DNA of 64,000 nucleotides from Allolobophora icterica (Eukaryota; Annelida; Clitellata; Crassiclitellata; Lumbricidae): positions 51,320,949 to 51,384,948 of the forward strand of contig OY744613.1 in the NCBI GenBank assembly GCA_963556255.1. Reading direction: 5' to 3'. Shown piece after piece: positions 45,108 to 57,219 of this stretch (position 1 is its first letter; every line of letters starts with the position of its first letter). The position numbers and the translations under genes were made by a program. Below the pieces are notes generated by a model, which was not told the origin of the DNA, did not search any database, and was given only the letters and a program-made list of their open reading frames with translations.

Positions 45108-46985
45108 GTTGATCCCGCTTCCTGTTTAATTAACTTTTTAATCGTTCATCCCGCTTCTAGTTTCATTAACATTTTAGTCGTTCATCCCGCTTCTAGCTTA
45201 ATTAACTTTTTAATCCTTCAGCCCGCTTCTAGTTTATTTAGCTTTTTAATCGTTCATCCCGCTTCTAGTTTAATTAACATTTTAATCGTCATCCCGCTCG
45301 CAGTTTAATTTACATTTTAATCGTCATCCCGTTTCTACTTTAATTTACATTTTAATCGTCATCCCGCTCCTACTTTAATTAACTTTTTAATCGTTCGTCC
45401 CGCTCTCAGTTAAATTAAACTAGCAGCGGGATGAACGATTAAAATGTTAGTTAAACTAGTAGCGGGAAGAACGATTAAACAGTTAGTCTAACTAGGAGCG
45501 GGATGAACCCTTAAATAGTTAATTAAACTGGAAGCGGGATCAACGACTAAAAAGTTAATTAAACAGGAAGCGGGATCAACGATTAAAATATAATTAAAAT
45601 AGAGGCGGGATGAACTATTAAAATGTTAACTAAACTAGAAGCGTGATGAACGACCAAAAAGTTAATTAAACTAGAAGCGGGATGAACCGTTAAAAAGTTA
45701 ATTAAACTGGAAGCGGGATCAACGATTAAAAAATTAATTACACTAATAGCGGGATGAATGATTAAAATGTTATTTAAACTAGCAGCGGGATGAACGATCA
45801 AAAAGTTAATTAAACTAGGGTCGGGATGACGATTAAAATGTTAATTAAACCAGGAGCGGGATGAACTATTAAAAAGTTAATTAAACTGGAAGCGGGCGAA
45901 CGATTAAAATGTATATTAAACTGGAAGCGGGATGACGATTAAAATCTAAATTAAATTGGAAGCGGGACGAACGATTAAAATATAAATTAAACAAAGAGCG
46001 GGATGAACGATAGAAATGTAAATTAGACTGGAAGCGGGATGAACGATAAAAATGTAAATTAAACTGGAAGCGGGATCAATGATTAAAATGTAAATTAAAC
46101 TGGAAGCGGGATGAACGATTAAAATGTAAATTAAACTAGAAGCTGAAAGGGCGATGAAAAGGTGTCGTATTAACGCTTAAAAACTAGAAGCTGGATGAGC
46201 GATGAAAATGTGTCATATTAACGCTTACAACTAAACGCTGGAAGGGCGATGAAAATGTTTCGTATTAACGCTTAGAACAAGAAGCTGGAAGGGCGATGAA
46301 AAGGTGTCGCATTAACTCTTTGAACTAGAAGCTGGAAGGGCGATGAAAATGTTTCGTATTAACGCTTAGCACTAGAATCTGGAAGAGGGATGAAAATGTT
46401 TGGTATTAACGCTTAGAACTAGAAGCTGGAAGGGCGATTAAAATATGTCGTATTAACGCTTAGAACTAGAAGCTGGATGAGCGATGAAAATGCGGCATAT
46501 TAACATGTAAAGTAGAAGCTCGATGAGCGATTAAAATGTTTCGTATTAACGCTTAGAACTAGAAGCTGGAAGGGCGATGAATATATGTCGTATTAACGCT
46601 TAGCACTAGAATCTGGAAGATGGATGAAAATGTTTGGTATTAACGCTTAGAACTAGAAGCTGGAAGGGCGATGAAAATATGTCGTATTAACGCTTAAACA
46701 CTAGAAGCTGCATGAGCGATGAAAATGTGTCGTATTAACGCTTAGAACTAGAAGCTGGATGAGCGATGAAAATGTTTGGTATTAACGCTTAAAACCTGGA
46801 AGCTGGAAGGGCGTTGAAAATGTTTCGTATTAACGCTTAGAACTAGAAGCTGGAAGAGCGATGAACTTATGTCGTAGATTAAACTAAAAGCTGGATGCGC
46901 GACGAAAATGAGCTGAAACAAAAAGCTGGAAGAGCGATGAAAATGATATGAAACCAATGAAAATATCGCTCAACCTAGAAGCTGG
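45108..46985. repeat. satellite block of 36- and 46-bp units with orientation switch
   Basis: 45108-45415 has about nine units near TTAATCGTTCATCCCGCTTC. From 45416 the same unit continues in the opposite orientation (GAAGCGGGATGAACGATTAA) for about 20 units to ~46140. From 46141 a longer 44-47-bp relative follows (GAAGCTGGAAGGGCGATGAA ... GTATTAACGCTTAGAAC), about 18 units. Long open frames on both strands come from the unit length being a multiple of three. Confidence 0.93.
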
Positions 46986-47190
46986 AATATCGCTATCCTT
47001 TCGCCTGTGAACCTTTTGTCGGTGAACCTTTTGTCCGTGAACCATTTGTCGTGAACCATTTGTCGTGAACCATTTGTCGTGAACCTTTTGTCCGTGAACC
47101 ATTTGTCGGTGAACCATTTGTCGTGAACCTTTTGTCCGTGAACCATTTGTCGGTGAACCATTTGTCGTGAACCTTTTGTCGTGGAACCGT
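46986..47190. repeat. minisatellite, GTGAACCATTTGTC units
   Basis: About 12 copies of a 15-17-bp unit alternating GTGAACCATTTGTCG and GTGAACCTTTTGTCC. It adjoins the satellite block directly. Confidence 0.9.
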
Positions 47191-47377
47191 CAATATGAAG
47201 CCATCAGTTCTGAAAAAGATGTGCTATGCATACAGTAGTCTTGCCACATCCCCACTATATTTTGAAGGAATAAGTCTCTATTGCAGGAGCGCCGGTTGGG
47301 AGGTTCGGAGATAAAGAAACCCACAAAATTTTTGTCATGTAAAATAATTTGGACCACCATAACATACAAGTATACAA

Positions 47378-47492
47378 GTATACATACATACATACATACA
47401 TACATACATACATACATACATACATACATACATACATACATACATACATACATACATACATACATACATACATACATACGTACATACATACA

Positions 47493-47525
<33 letters not shown>
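47378..47525. repeat. (CATA)n microsatellite
   Basis: About 36 units with one CGTA variant. Frames rich in Y-I-H-T or M-Y-V-C are artefacts. Confidence 0.97.
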
Positions 47526-47923
47526 GCATTAAAACACATGCATGCATACATACATTAGTGAACACATACATACACGTATATGCATATCTAATATCATTCT
47601 ATACAAACGTATAATATACATACATGCATGCATGCAACCATAATACACACCCAACCATCTGTGCTTAAACATCATACATGCATCCTTTTTCAAATTAGTA
47701 CTATACGTCAACATGACCTAGCAGGAAACTTAGTATGTAAATTAATCCTAATGCGGAAGCATAAGCACGACCGTGACATGAGCGTTGTCTATCGTGTATC
47801 AGGAAGACGTGGTTCAATTTAGAATAAATATAGGTAACCGGATGCATCTGCTGTCAAAGAGAGGTTGTCAGTTGCCGTGCATGTTTCATTGTTAGTCGAA
47901 TCCACAGTAGAAACTTGGTCGCC

Positions 47924-48215
47924 ATGAGCTTTCGTGTGGCTTATTACTTTGCAGCATTTATCGCTATATTGATGCATAACATGGTCTTCCTAGTGCGAGG
48001 CCAGTGCACTGTGCAGGGCTGTGAACATGGAGATTCATCGATCAGCATCGCTGAAGAGATACAGAGTTTTCGAGACCTTACTGAATCATTGCAGGAAATG
48101 AAAAGTCATCTTCAGACCGTTTTGAGAAGTCTTCAAGAAATTGACCGACGACTCAATGAACACAATGTCATCTCCATCAAGAACCGAACTCAGAATTCGT
48201 GGAAACTCGAAATTG
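47924..48215 (+). CDS. first exon: signal peptide plus coiled-coil, secreted protein
   Basis: Starts at ATG 47924 in good context (GCCATGA) and runs to donor GTAAAG at 48216, phase 1. Residues 1-28 form a signal peptide (YYFAAFIAILMHNMVFLVRG). Two cysteines follow (QCTVQGCEHG), then a heptad-like helix EEIQSFRDLTESLQEMKSHL ... LRSLQEIDRRLNE, a short coiled coil, and one N-x-T site (KNRT). Signal peptide, Cys pair and coiled coil are the usual N-terminal plan of oligomeric FReD proteins and collagen-like lectins. Downstream exons could not be traced in the window, so the family is not established. Confidence 0.6.
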
Positions 48216-48495
48216 GTAAAGTAAACGTTTTTCGAGTAATGGCCATCGTACTGGGGTCTAGCAATCATTTATAACACTGAGTCTGCTGTACTTTATTAAG
48301 AGTTTTATATCCATGACTGTGCTGAAGTGTAACTGTGGTCATAGAAAATTCTTAATACCTCAGAATAGCATGCGCTTTAAAATATTTCCTAACAGCAACA
48401 GCAACAACCTTATTATTACTATTTTCTATTTATGGTAAATGTATCTCTCTTTGGAATAATTAAATTAGGTTAGGAGTAATTTGGTATGGTGTGTG

Positions 48496-48832
<337 letters not shown>

Positions 48833-48899
48833 ATTACAGTTACTACTATTATTATTAGCAATTGGTGTATAAAAATATACATTACTTGTATATTACTTA

Positions 48900-49960
48900 A
48901 CATTACTTTTGCCAGCAATTAATGAGGATTAGCATAATATTTAATGTCATGATCATCTTTAGAGGTTAAATAATAAATTAATAAATCGCCAAGTTTTATA
49001 TACCTGGGATGTTATCTATACTTGTATGTACTTTGCATGTTATCTTATGATGACATAAATGTTTTATTATTGTTTCATGTATTATAGAAAACTATTCTTA
49101 CTAATAGTGCTAGCAATGGTCCAGTACCTTTTTTTATATACCTAGTTGATTTGATCCCTCAGGCAAATTGTCTCAATACTATCATATTGTAAGCCACAAT
49201 ACTATTATACTATCATGATATACGCCACAATACTATAATGTTTTAAGCCAAAGGTTAAAGTGCAGAGGGAGTAGACACTTATTATTATTGTTATTGGTTG
49301 TAGCAGGAATTAAAGATGTGCCACCTGTGAAGTGCTATGTAATATTTCCGATGGAAAATCAGATATTCAAAATATAAAATGCAGTTGTCTTATAGTTTGT
49401 AACAATATTGAGCCTGTAGGTATGCCACTTCGCCGTTCATTGTATAGCAAGTTGTTTTGCTTTCTGATTTACAGGGAGATGTATGGAGTGAGACAGAGCT
49501 ATCTCCCAACTGCAAGCGCAATTTCCAGTTCTAAGGAATTGCACAGAAACTCAAATTAAAACTTTTGCCTGGGCTCTTTTGCTGAAGAAGTTATTCGGAA
49601 AATCTGTGCGTGAAATAACTTTGTCTTAGTTGCAAAGATTGGCCTTCTGTAGCATGCTATTGCTTTCTGAGTTTATGCTCTATTTAAATTTTGTGTTTCA
49701 CAAAAATTTTAAGCCTTTGATATTGGGAAATACTAAGTATTACGAGTTTTCTAGAACATCTTTACACCAAACTTGACTTTTATGCTGCAAGCTCTTGTGA
49801 TCGCTTAATAAAATATGTGCTTATTGATTATATATACTGGCTCTATGCCAATCTCAGATGTACCTTTGACTTGTTTTTATATTTAATTAATCCAAGATTC
49901 AGTGTAGTTGAGAAATCTAATCTAATGACTTATAATGCCATTGTCATAATGCAAAAGTAT
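48900..49960. other. AT-rich stretch, no gene recognised
   Basis: ACTATCATGATATA-type short repeats near 49.2 kb. A 75-codon ORF at 49332-49559 has no known domain. Confidence 0.5.
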
Positions 49961-49966
49961 AAATCG

Positions 49967-50508
49967 ACAGAGATGGGCACCATCTACTTCAGCGGTAGTT
50001 AAACTACTTTCCTAACTACTAGTCAAGAAAGTAGTTATAACTAGTTTTTGACTACTTCAGTAATTAAATAGTTGCAACTACTTCTTTAACTACCAGTTAA
50101 CTACTTTCTTAACTACACAAGCACAAGCAACAAACAATACAAAATATTCAACTAGGACTTATTAAGTTATTTATATCAAATTACAACGTACTGCAGCCTG
50201 TAATGTACATTATTTGTAGCAATGTAACTAAAGGGATGCGATTTCCATATATTTTTCATTTTGAAAGATTGTGACACCTGTGTCTCGTGTCAAAACTGTT
50301 TCTTATAAACTCTATTAAAATGTTGCAATAATATAAGAAAGCAGTTATTAAAAGTAGTTTACTACTGTAGTCATAACAATTGCAAAAGTACTTTCACTGC
50401 TGTGTGACTACTTATTACTAAATGTAGTTTACTTGTTTACTACTTGAAATTACTTGTAACTAGTAGTCAGTAAATACAGTTACTGTAGTTAAAAGTGCCC
50501 ATCTCTGT
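49967..50508. mobile_element. hAT-type MITE with AGTAGTTAA motifs
   Basis: Ends ACAGAGATGGGCAC and GTGCCCATCTCTGT are inverted repeats. The flanks ATAAATCG and ATAAATAA share six of eight bases. Many GTAGTTA/TAACTAC motifs sit near both ends. 542 bp, no ORF. Confidence 0.75.
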
Positions 50509-50509
50509 A

Positions 50510-51814
50510 TAAATAATGGATGGTCGCTTCAAGAAAAATTGTAATTAAAAGTAAGCCAGGTTGAAATCCGATAATTCAGAGAAATCAGAAGTCAAGATAG
50601 TGATGTTGAAGAAGCTGGAACAGATGAGCTTTAAGCTTTGTTCTGAATGAAGTTAGATAGTGCACATTATTAGTTAAAATAGTGAAAGTAATATTATGTT
50701 TCAGTTATCAGTTGCCATTACCCACCTTAGTTTCCCGAGCACTGGTACTTATCTTCACTGTATAGCATAATCATAATTGGTAATATACTACAAAACTGGG
50801 TATTACATCAAAATTGTTAATGTATATTACAATAAAATCAAATTGACAGCCAATTTTGTTATATTCTAATATGCATTAATAAGGCAAGAAACTGGCATTA
50901 ATTGCTTATAATTTTCTTTAGGAATAAATGAATAAAGCACATGTTCAACGAATTACTTATTTTATAATTATATTAGAAGCAAAGAGTAAGAATTGGTTTA
51001 ATAAAGGTGTAAACTAAATTATAGTTACTTCAGAAATAAATTTTCTGAATATTACGGCTTGGTTTCGGTGCGTCATCGTGCATTAGACAGACGCATTAGA
51101 CACACGCATCATGCATTAGAGGTTACTAATTAAAATTGACAGTTACAATTAAATCTAATCAGTAAAGTATAAAATAATAACTGAATGTATAGTTTAGGAT
51201 ACTTATACAGTAGTGAACAACCAATAACTGAGTAAAACAGAGCAAATGTTAAAGCAATTTACGTTTGCACTTGTTACTTATTACTAGATAAACACAACTA
51301 GTCTAAATGGCTATTGTAAAAGTAAGTATGTAGCATATATAAGTGTAAGTCCACACAGGGATATCAACTCTAAGTAGTAGAGTAATCAAATATATAGCTT
51401 AGGCTACTTACACAATATGGCATCACCACTATTAAATGCTAGATCAACATGCCAAAAACATGTTAATGCAAAAGCAACAATACTAAGCAACTCAAATCTT
51501 ATAAGATGACTCTAAATACACTGAATTCCAGAACAATTTAATTAAAAATTCATGTGCAGATATTGTGCCTGGCGAACAACGGCACAAACCCGCTTCATGT
51601 CTGGCATCCACACGTCTGTGACTTATGTGTATAAGTCTGGACTACCCATGCGAAGTCATGAACTGTATATGTCTTGCCTATCACTGCCCCCATCATAAAC
51701 TGTACATGTCTTGCTATCTACAGTGATAAACCTATACTGTACATATAAAACGCCTCCTAGAAAATGATTTCAGCGTGTATCTAGAGTCTACTATAGCCAG
51801 AACGTGTGCTTCAA

Positions 51815-51815
<1 letters not shown>
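50510..51815. other. AT-rich stretch, no gene recognised
   Basis: Short local repeats (CGCATTAGACA near 51.1 kb; GTACATGTCTTGC near 51.68 kb) only. Confidence 0.5.

Positions 51816-51817
<2 letters not shown>

Positions 51818-51864
<47 letters not shown>
51818..51864. repeat. (AT)n microsatellite
   Basis: About 23 uninterrupted AT units. Confidence 0.95.
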
Positions 51865-51866
<2 letters not shown>

Positions 51867-52526
51867 CTAGAATTCCTTATAGACGTTAAGAACGATCAGA
51901 CGCGAGCATTGAACGCACAGATCAATGTCAAATAAATTTAATCCGAACCTACTGTTATCGACTGCGGTTTGCAAGTCAGATTTTGCATTAAACGAATACA
52001 ATAATTATATAGGTTTACATATATACTACTGACACACCTTGTCAGAAACTGGTCAAGCATAACTTCCCTATCAGTCCATCTGCCATCAAGGTTTACCAGT
52101 ACCTCAGTCCAGCCAGTGAAACTAATATACAACAATAATGTATATAGGCCTATATTATATCGAATTGAGGCATGCCTAATTGAAGACATCTGGAGATATA
52201 GAAGAGTCGCTTGAAATTGAATTCAAAATGACCTGAGAGAAAAACGTCACCGAGGTCACTACTTGGAAGCGTTCCTGCTGTCTAAACACAGCGATTTAAG
52301 CTTTTCTCTCACCTCTCGCGGTGACCATGTGGTACGATGGTGTGCGTGGAAAGATCACTTCAAAGGAGAAATTCATCTCGGAAGCTGAGGAAATCAATGT
52401 CACAGTTCTGCCGGGAAAACAATGACTGCGAAGCTAGTGACCATTGTGCTAACCAAGGATGGAAATGCAGAAATCCTTTTTACTGCTACAATCAAGAAGA
52501 CCTAGGCCAATGGTGGAAATTTTCGT

Positions 52527-53000
52527 TTAGAACCTGGAGGGGTGTCGTTTACAACAGCGTTGGAGCGGAAATAGGCCTATTGAAGACCCCGAGTTCTTAT
52601 GCTTATGCTTCTTATGCTGAAGGAGAATAGCATGGTCTATGCCATGTCGAAAGCTGAGGTAGAGCACCAGAAGGGCAAGTTGAGACCTATGAACAGCAGA
52701 ATAAATTTCAGAAAACAAGGAGAGAAGGTCAGTTTCTGTGGAATTATGAGCCCTAAAACCAGATGGGAAGGAGGGAGAAGTTCAGAATGCTCAAGATAGG
52801 GGAGAAGCTACTAAGTTCAAGGGTCTTGGAGAGGAAGGAAAGGTCAGAGATTGGTCGATAGTTTTGACAAAGCTTTATGTTAAGTTCGGGGTTCTTAACA
52901 GATAGGAAAACAAGAGCCCGTTTTTGCGAGGCAGGAATACATCCTTCGGAGAGATATTAAGTGTCCAGTAACATTACATTTTGTAACAGGTGTGTTTTGA
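52527..53000 (-). pseudogene. L2-type LINE reverse transcriptase fragment
   Basis: Minus strand QNYRPISDLSFLSKTLE (52.88-52.83 kb), then FRAHNSTETDLLLVFSEIYSAVHRSQLALL (52.76-52.67 kb). This is the LINE pattern NYRPISxLxFLSKxLE...HSTETALL...DxSQLALLxL. Frameshifts between the blocks. Confidence 0.72.
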
Positions 53001-53149
53001 TAGCTCTTTCTTTTTTTGATACTGCAGTTTGAACATTGATAGGAAATGTCTTATGAAGAATAATAGATTTTACTAAGGAAGAGTCAATGTAAATAATTAA
53101 ATAAGATGTACGTTTCGTGTAAAGAGAATTTAAAGTGAGATAGGGGGCC

Positions 53150-53345
53150 TATTGAGTTTTCTTTCCGTATTTGGGAAACATTTTCTTAATCGAACTCACG
53201 GCACTGCACTTGGCAATTTGTAATGCATTTAACATTCGGAAAGAAATGAAAAGAGATCCAACGTAGGCCTTTTGTCACTTTCCGTGGAGGTCTTTAATGA
53301 ATGAAGTTTATGAATGACCTCTAGGTTCAGCATAACCAACTTGGC
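53150..53345 (-). repeat. dispersed repeat, inverted partner of 58.5 kb
   Basis: The minus strand contains GAATGACCTC-flanked TTCATTCATTAAAGACCTCC and ACGTTGGATC. Its counterpart in plus orientation is at 58540-58645. Confidence 0.6.
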
Positions 53346-53832
53346 TGAATTAAACAGCAACAGTTAACAAATTTCATTACATACAATTTTGGTTCATCAT
53401 GACTACCTTCCCTTGTTTTATCAAGTAACTATAAACAATATTATATTGCAAATGAAATTAATTTCCGAGTTAATAAAGTTCGACCAAATTTTTTCGAGTT
53501 TATAAATTTATATAAGACACAGATGATGCATGATTTCTAAATGCTTCTAGGTTTTACTTTGCACAGCGTTTGATCCAACATAACCGAATTATATCAGCGA
53601 ACAGTCGTTTTTTTCAAGTTCTTTGTGGCATAATTCACTAACGAATGGTTTATATCTCAAATAAGGTTGTCGAATGATTTTCCAGTAAACTTCTCTGTAC
53701 AAAACTCTGACGACAAGTTTCAATCTAAAACACTGTATATCTTACGTGTGAACTAATATCGTTTTTCAAAAGACAACTCAATCTAAATTACATTTTGTGG
53801 TTTGTCTCCAGTGCGTTTGTTCTTGTGGTAAT

Positions 53833-54537
53833 TTAAAATAGGAAAAGATTTAATGATTCGTTACACAGTTGACATTTGTATGGTTTCTCTCCTGCATGGT
53901 TTCTCATGTGTACTTTCAGATAATAGTTCGTTGTATATGATCTCTGGCATACAACGCAATTGAATGGCTTTTCTCCGGTATGAGATCGTTCATGGTATTT
54001 CAGACCTATTTGAGTTTTGTAGGCTTTATCGCATAACTTGTATTTGTATGGTTTCTCTCCTGTATGACTTTTCATGTGTACTTTGAGATTATGGTTCATT
54101 GTAGGCCTATATGATTTCTGGCATACATTGCACTTGTATGGCCTTTCTCCAGTATGAGAAAGTTCATGGATGTTTAGTTCACTTTGCACAGTGTAGGCTT
54201 TATCGCATAAGTTGCATTTGTATGATTTATCTTCACTGTGTCTTCTAACGTGATTGTTTAGAGAAGAGGAATGTCCCAATAGTTTGCCACATAATTCACA
54301 CTTGTATAGTTTTTCTTCAGTGTGGATTCTTCTTGTGTGGCGTTCCATGCTGCTCATTTTTGCAAATTTCATCTCACACAGTTCGCATTTGTGTGGTTTT
54401 TCTTCAGTGTGCGTTGTTCTGAATACAATAGTTGCAAATTCTCTCCAACAGAATTCGCATTTGAATTGTTCCCTTATTTTATCTCTGTTGCATTTATCTG
54501 TTGGTTCTGCCTGCTGAAGACAAAGCTCTTCATCCAT
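53833..54537 (-). CDS. C2H2 zinc-finger protein
   Basis: Start chosen at ATG 54537 (MDEELCLQQAEPTDK), because the 40 residues upstream in the open frame look unlike protein. About eight C2H2 fingers with TGEKPY/TGERPY-like linkers follow, e.g. CELCEMKFAKMSSMERHTRRIH and CNLCDKAYTVQSELNIHELSH. Such proteins bind DNA in the nucleus. Finger 1 lacks its zinc histidine spacing, finger 6 has Tyr for the first Cys (YKYKLC), and finger 8 breaks off: a one-base frameshift near 53855 gives a stop at 53833, while the other frame continues SFPILNYHKNKRTGDKP. It may be a retired or transposon-associated gene, or an intact gene with a base error near the end. It is intronless here. Confidence 0.85.
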   Translation of the reverse strand: MDEELCLQQAEPTDKCNRDKIREQFKCEFCWREFATIVFRTTHTEEKPHKCELCEMKFAKMSSMERHTRRIHTEEKLYKCELCGKLLGHSSSLNNHVRRHSEDKSYKCNLCDKAYTVQSELNIHELSHTGERPYKCNVCQKSYRPTMNHNLKVHMKSHTGEKPYKYKLCDKAYKTQIGLKYHERSHTGEKPFNCVVCQRSYTTNYYLKVHMRNHAGEKPYKCQLCNESLNLFLF

Positions 54538-54904
54538 GGCACATAGGCTGACTTTGTACTGAATTACTGAGATGTCTTTTGCTGCAATGTTGCCGGTTAT
54601 TAAATGTATAAAAGATTTTTTAATAAAATAAATTGGATTCCTATTGTTTTCGCACAAACTTTCATAAACAGTTCTTTATCGTCGGTTATGAAGAAGTCAA
54701 CGCTTACATTTCAATGCCCAATTTTACTTATGTTTGTGCTTTGACCTTAAAATACTGCAGCTGAAATATCACCAGATCAGAGGCCCATTTCTCTCAGAGA
54801 AAAAAGGAGCTTTAAGAAAGTAAGATAGCATTACAAAATATAGTATAACACAAGGCACGATCATGTAACCTAATACTTGATAAGCCATTCAGAAGTCCAG
54901 GAAT

Positions 54905-55385
54905 ATACACTGTGTCCCGATGAAAAGTGGACCCCAAGAAAGAGTGTCATAACTCGGTCAAAACTTTTAGCATTTGCCTGAAATTTTAAAAACAACAAGA
55001 GTAGCCATATTGCCACCAAATCCTAACGCCGTTTGGAAATGTTGCCGAGTTTGTGAAGTTTGTGAATGTTTGAGGCTCAGCCCTGAAAATGGGAAGTTTC
55101 CAACATACAAGAGCCATAAGGAAGTGAAGTTCAGCTACAGCTGGTGTTCAAAATGCCCTTTTTGCTCACGGACACACGACCGTGGACGTGGACGCCACTG
55201 TTTGATGGCCCGATCGATGATCACGTGGTCAAACAGCTGCAACTCTTCAATCAGACACAAAATCCAAACCTGGAGTGTACTGGAGGAGCGCGTTTATCGT
55301 TCCCGCATTCGTGACGTCGATCACCGGAGGCGCGTCTGATTGACACTGGTTCTATCTTGATGCGATCATAGAGAACCAGCGTTTG
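54905..55385 (+). pseudogene. mariner/IS630-like transposase 3' relic
   Basis: 55263-55340 reads LEERVYRSRIRDVDHRRR, close to the C-terminal LE-RVY-x-R-I-RDV-x-HL-x-RR segment of a mariner-related transposase family. The left side begins TGTGTCCCGATGAAAAGTGGACCCC and ATAACTCGGTCAAAACTTTTAGCA, as in the end sequences of such elements. The rest of the transposase is missing or unreadable. Confidence 0.45.
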
Positions 55386-56675
55386 TTAATACCACGTATC
55401 TGCACACTTCGTATCAAATACTAAGTAAGAACCACGCATCTCACATGCGTGGTTTTTTGCTAGTAACACAGAGCGTTTTCTGCAGATCCGTGTCCACGCG
55501 CATGCGCAGAAAACTACTTCCCGACAAAATTTACGTTTAAGTTTACGAATCTGAGCGATAATTAATTATTTTGAAGACTGTAATTTTAATCCGTCTTGGT
55601 GGTTTTCATTATTCATCACGCTTGTGAGATTAAGTGAAATTTGAGCAACAATAAATATAGTAATTTCAAACGTTTTAAATGTTTTTGAATGATTTATTAT
55701 GACTTTGTTTGTGACTACGCTTGATTGTTTTGGGTGCGTAGCGAATTCCCGACACCCTAATTCCCGAAACAGAATTTCGTCGGATCTCCGAAATCTATTT
55801 TCCAAGTTACAACAAAGTTATTTGCGCAAATCTAACTTTTAGATATATTTTCAAAATATACTATACAGGATATTGGCCGGCTAATCCATACTAGTTTTCA
55901 GGATTCGAGCGCTTGGCAAAATACTGTTTTCGGGAATTCGATCAATTTTGCATTTCCACATTTTATCTAGTTTCGGGCATTCAGGTAGACCCAGATTGTT
56001 TTGTAGGCTTACGGTTGAGATTTTTATGATTTAACTTGAAAGAGTCAGAAAGACGATATGATAAAATGTGTGGAGAGGACAGGCCTAAGGGTGTGGGATG
56101 CGTCTGGCTGTTTTTTTTATTCGATTACCCATTGATTCATTCAAGCAGGCGTACTTCCCATAAGATATTTCTATTACAGAAATATATAATGACTTTGCAG
56201 CGAAACATTAAGTTGTAGTCTGCTGTTATGATCTCTAGATCATAATGTGATAAAGCAGATGAACAATTCATTTACAAACTGGGTAACGAAGGGTATGAGC
56301 GGTGTGAAGAATTTTCTTTACATAATTGTTTATGCAGTAAAGATAATTTTAATTGCACGTATATGCAAATTAGACGTCCAAAACCCAAATGGAAGAACTG
56401 AGGCGAGAGGGATTCCCGGGAGAAAAAAGATGACATTAGGGCCTATTTCTTAACTGACCGTTCTGATGCCAGAAAATAGAAAAAATTCTGGCCAGATATT
56501 AAGACATCAGATGTTGTGGACCTAAGATGCAGATTAGTAAGTGTGGTACTTCTTCATCTGTCCTGTGACATGTTCACTATCCCAGACTGTTTTGATAGTC
56601 GGATATGATCAAATATAAACGATATCAAAATTTTTAAAGCTGCATATAACTGGTTTCATATCTGTAAAATTATGG
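55386..56675. other. no gene recognised
   Basis: Unique-looking sequence. A perfect hairpin ACCACGCAT...ATGCGTGGT followed by T6 lies at 55430-55456. Confidence 0.5.
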
Positions 56676-56681
56676 ATGACA

Positions 56682-57216
56682 GGGGCGTAACTTTGGTCTG
56701 AAAAGTGGGGGCACCAATTTCTTACATGCATACACGAAGCAAGGCAGAGACTGCGATTTCTGGGAAGGCTCAATAATAAAATATTGATTGGCATTGTTTA
56801 AAAAATTGGGGGTACGGTACCCCAAGTAAAAAAGTAGGGGGTACGCGTATCCCTCGTGCCCCAAGGGGCGTAACTTTGGTCTAAAAAGTGGGGCACCATT
56901 TTCTTACATACACGAAGCAAGGCAGAGACTGCGATTACTGGGAAGGCTCAATAATAAAATATTGATTGGCATTGTTTAAAAAATTGGGGGTACGTATACC
57001 CCTAGCTGCACCCCAGAGGTGTAACTTTGGTCTAAAAAGTGGGAATACCAATTTCTTACATATACGAATCAGGGCGGAGACTGCGATCTCTGGGAAGGCT
57101 CAATAATAAAATATTGATTGGCATTGTTTACAAAGTGGGGGTACGGTACCCCCGTGTAGAAAAATAGTGGGAGTACGCGTACCCCTCGTACCCCCACACA
57201 TTACGCCTATGTTGTT
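56682..57216. mobile_element. triplicated GGGGCGTAAC repeat
   Basis: Three head-to-tail copies (about 56682-56861, 56862-57014, 57015-57216) of the element seen once at 3.5-3.7 kb. Each has AACTTTGGTCT, GGCAGAGACTGCGAT and GGCTCAATAATAAAATATTG. Only the last has the ATTACGCCTATG terminus. Confidence 0.82.
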
Positions 57217-57219
57217 TGA

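Noticed and set aside
45090..45801. ORFs repeating HPASSLINFLIV
   Set aside because: The 36-bp satellite unit is a multiple of three and opens long frames in either orientation; nothing suggests translation.
52337..52630. Cys-rich exon (FCRENNDCEASDHCANQGWKC)
   Set aside because: An AG lies at its start, but no donor with good phase follows, neighbouring frames belong to a minus-strand LINE relic, and no domain is recognised. It could still be real.
55430..55460. Hairpin followed by T6 resembling a rho-independent terminator
   Set aside because: This is a eukaryotic locus with no upstream transcription unit; an isolated palindrome is the simpler reading.
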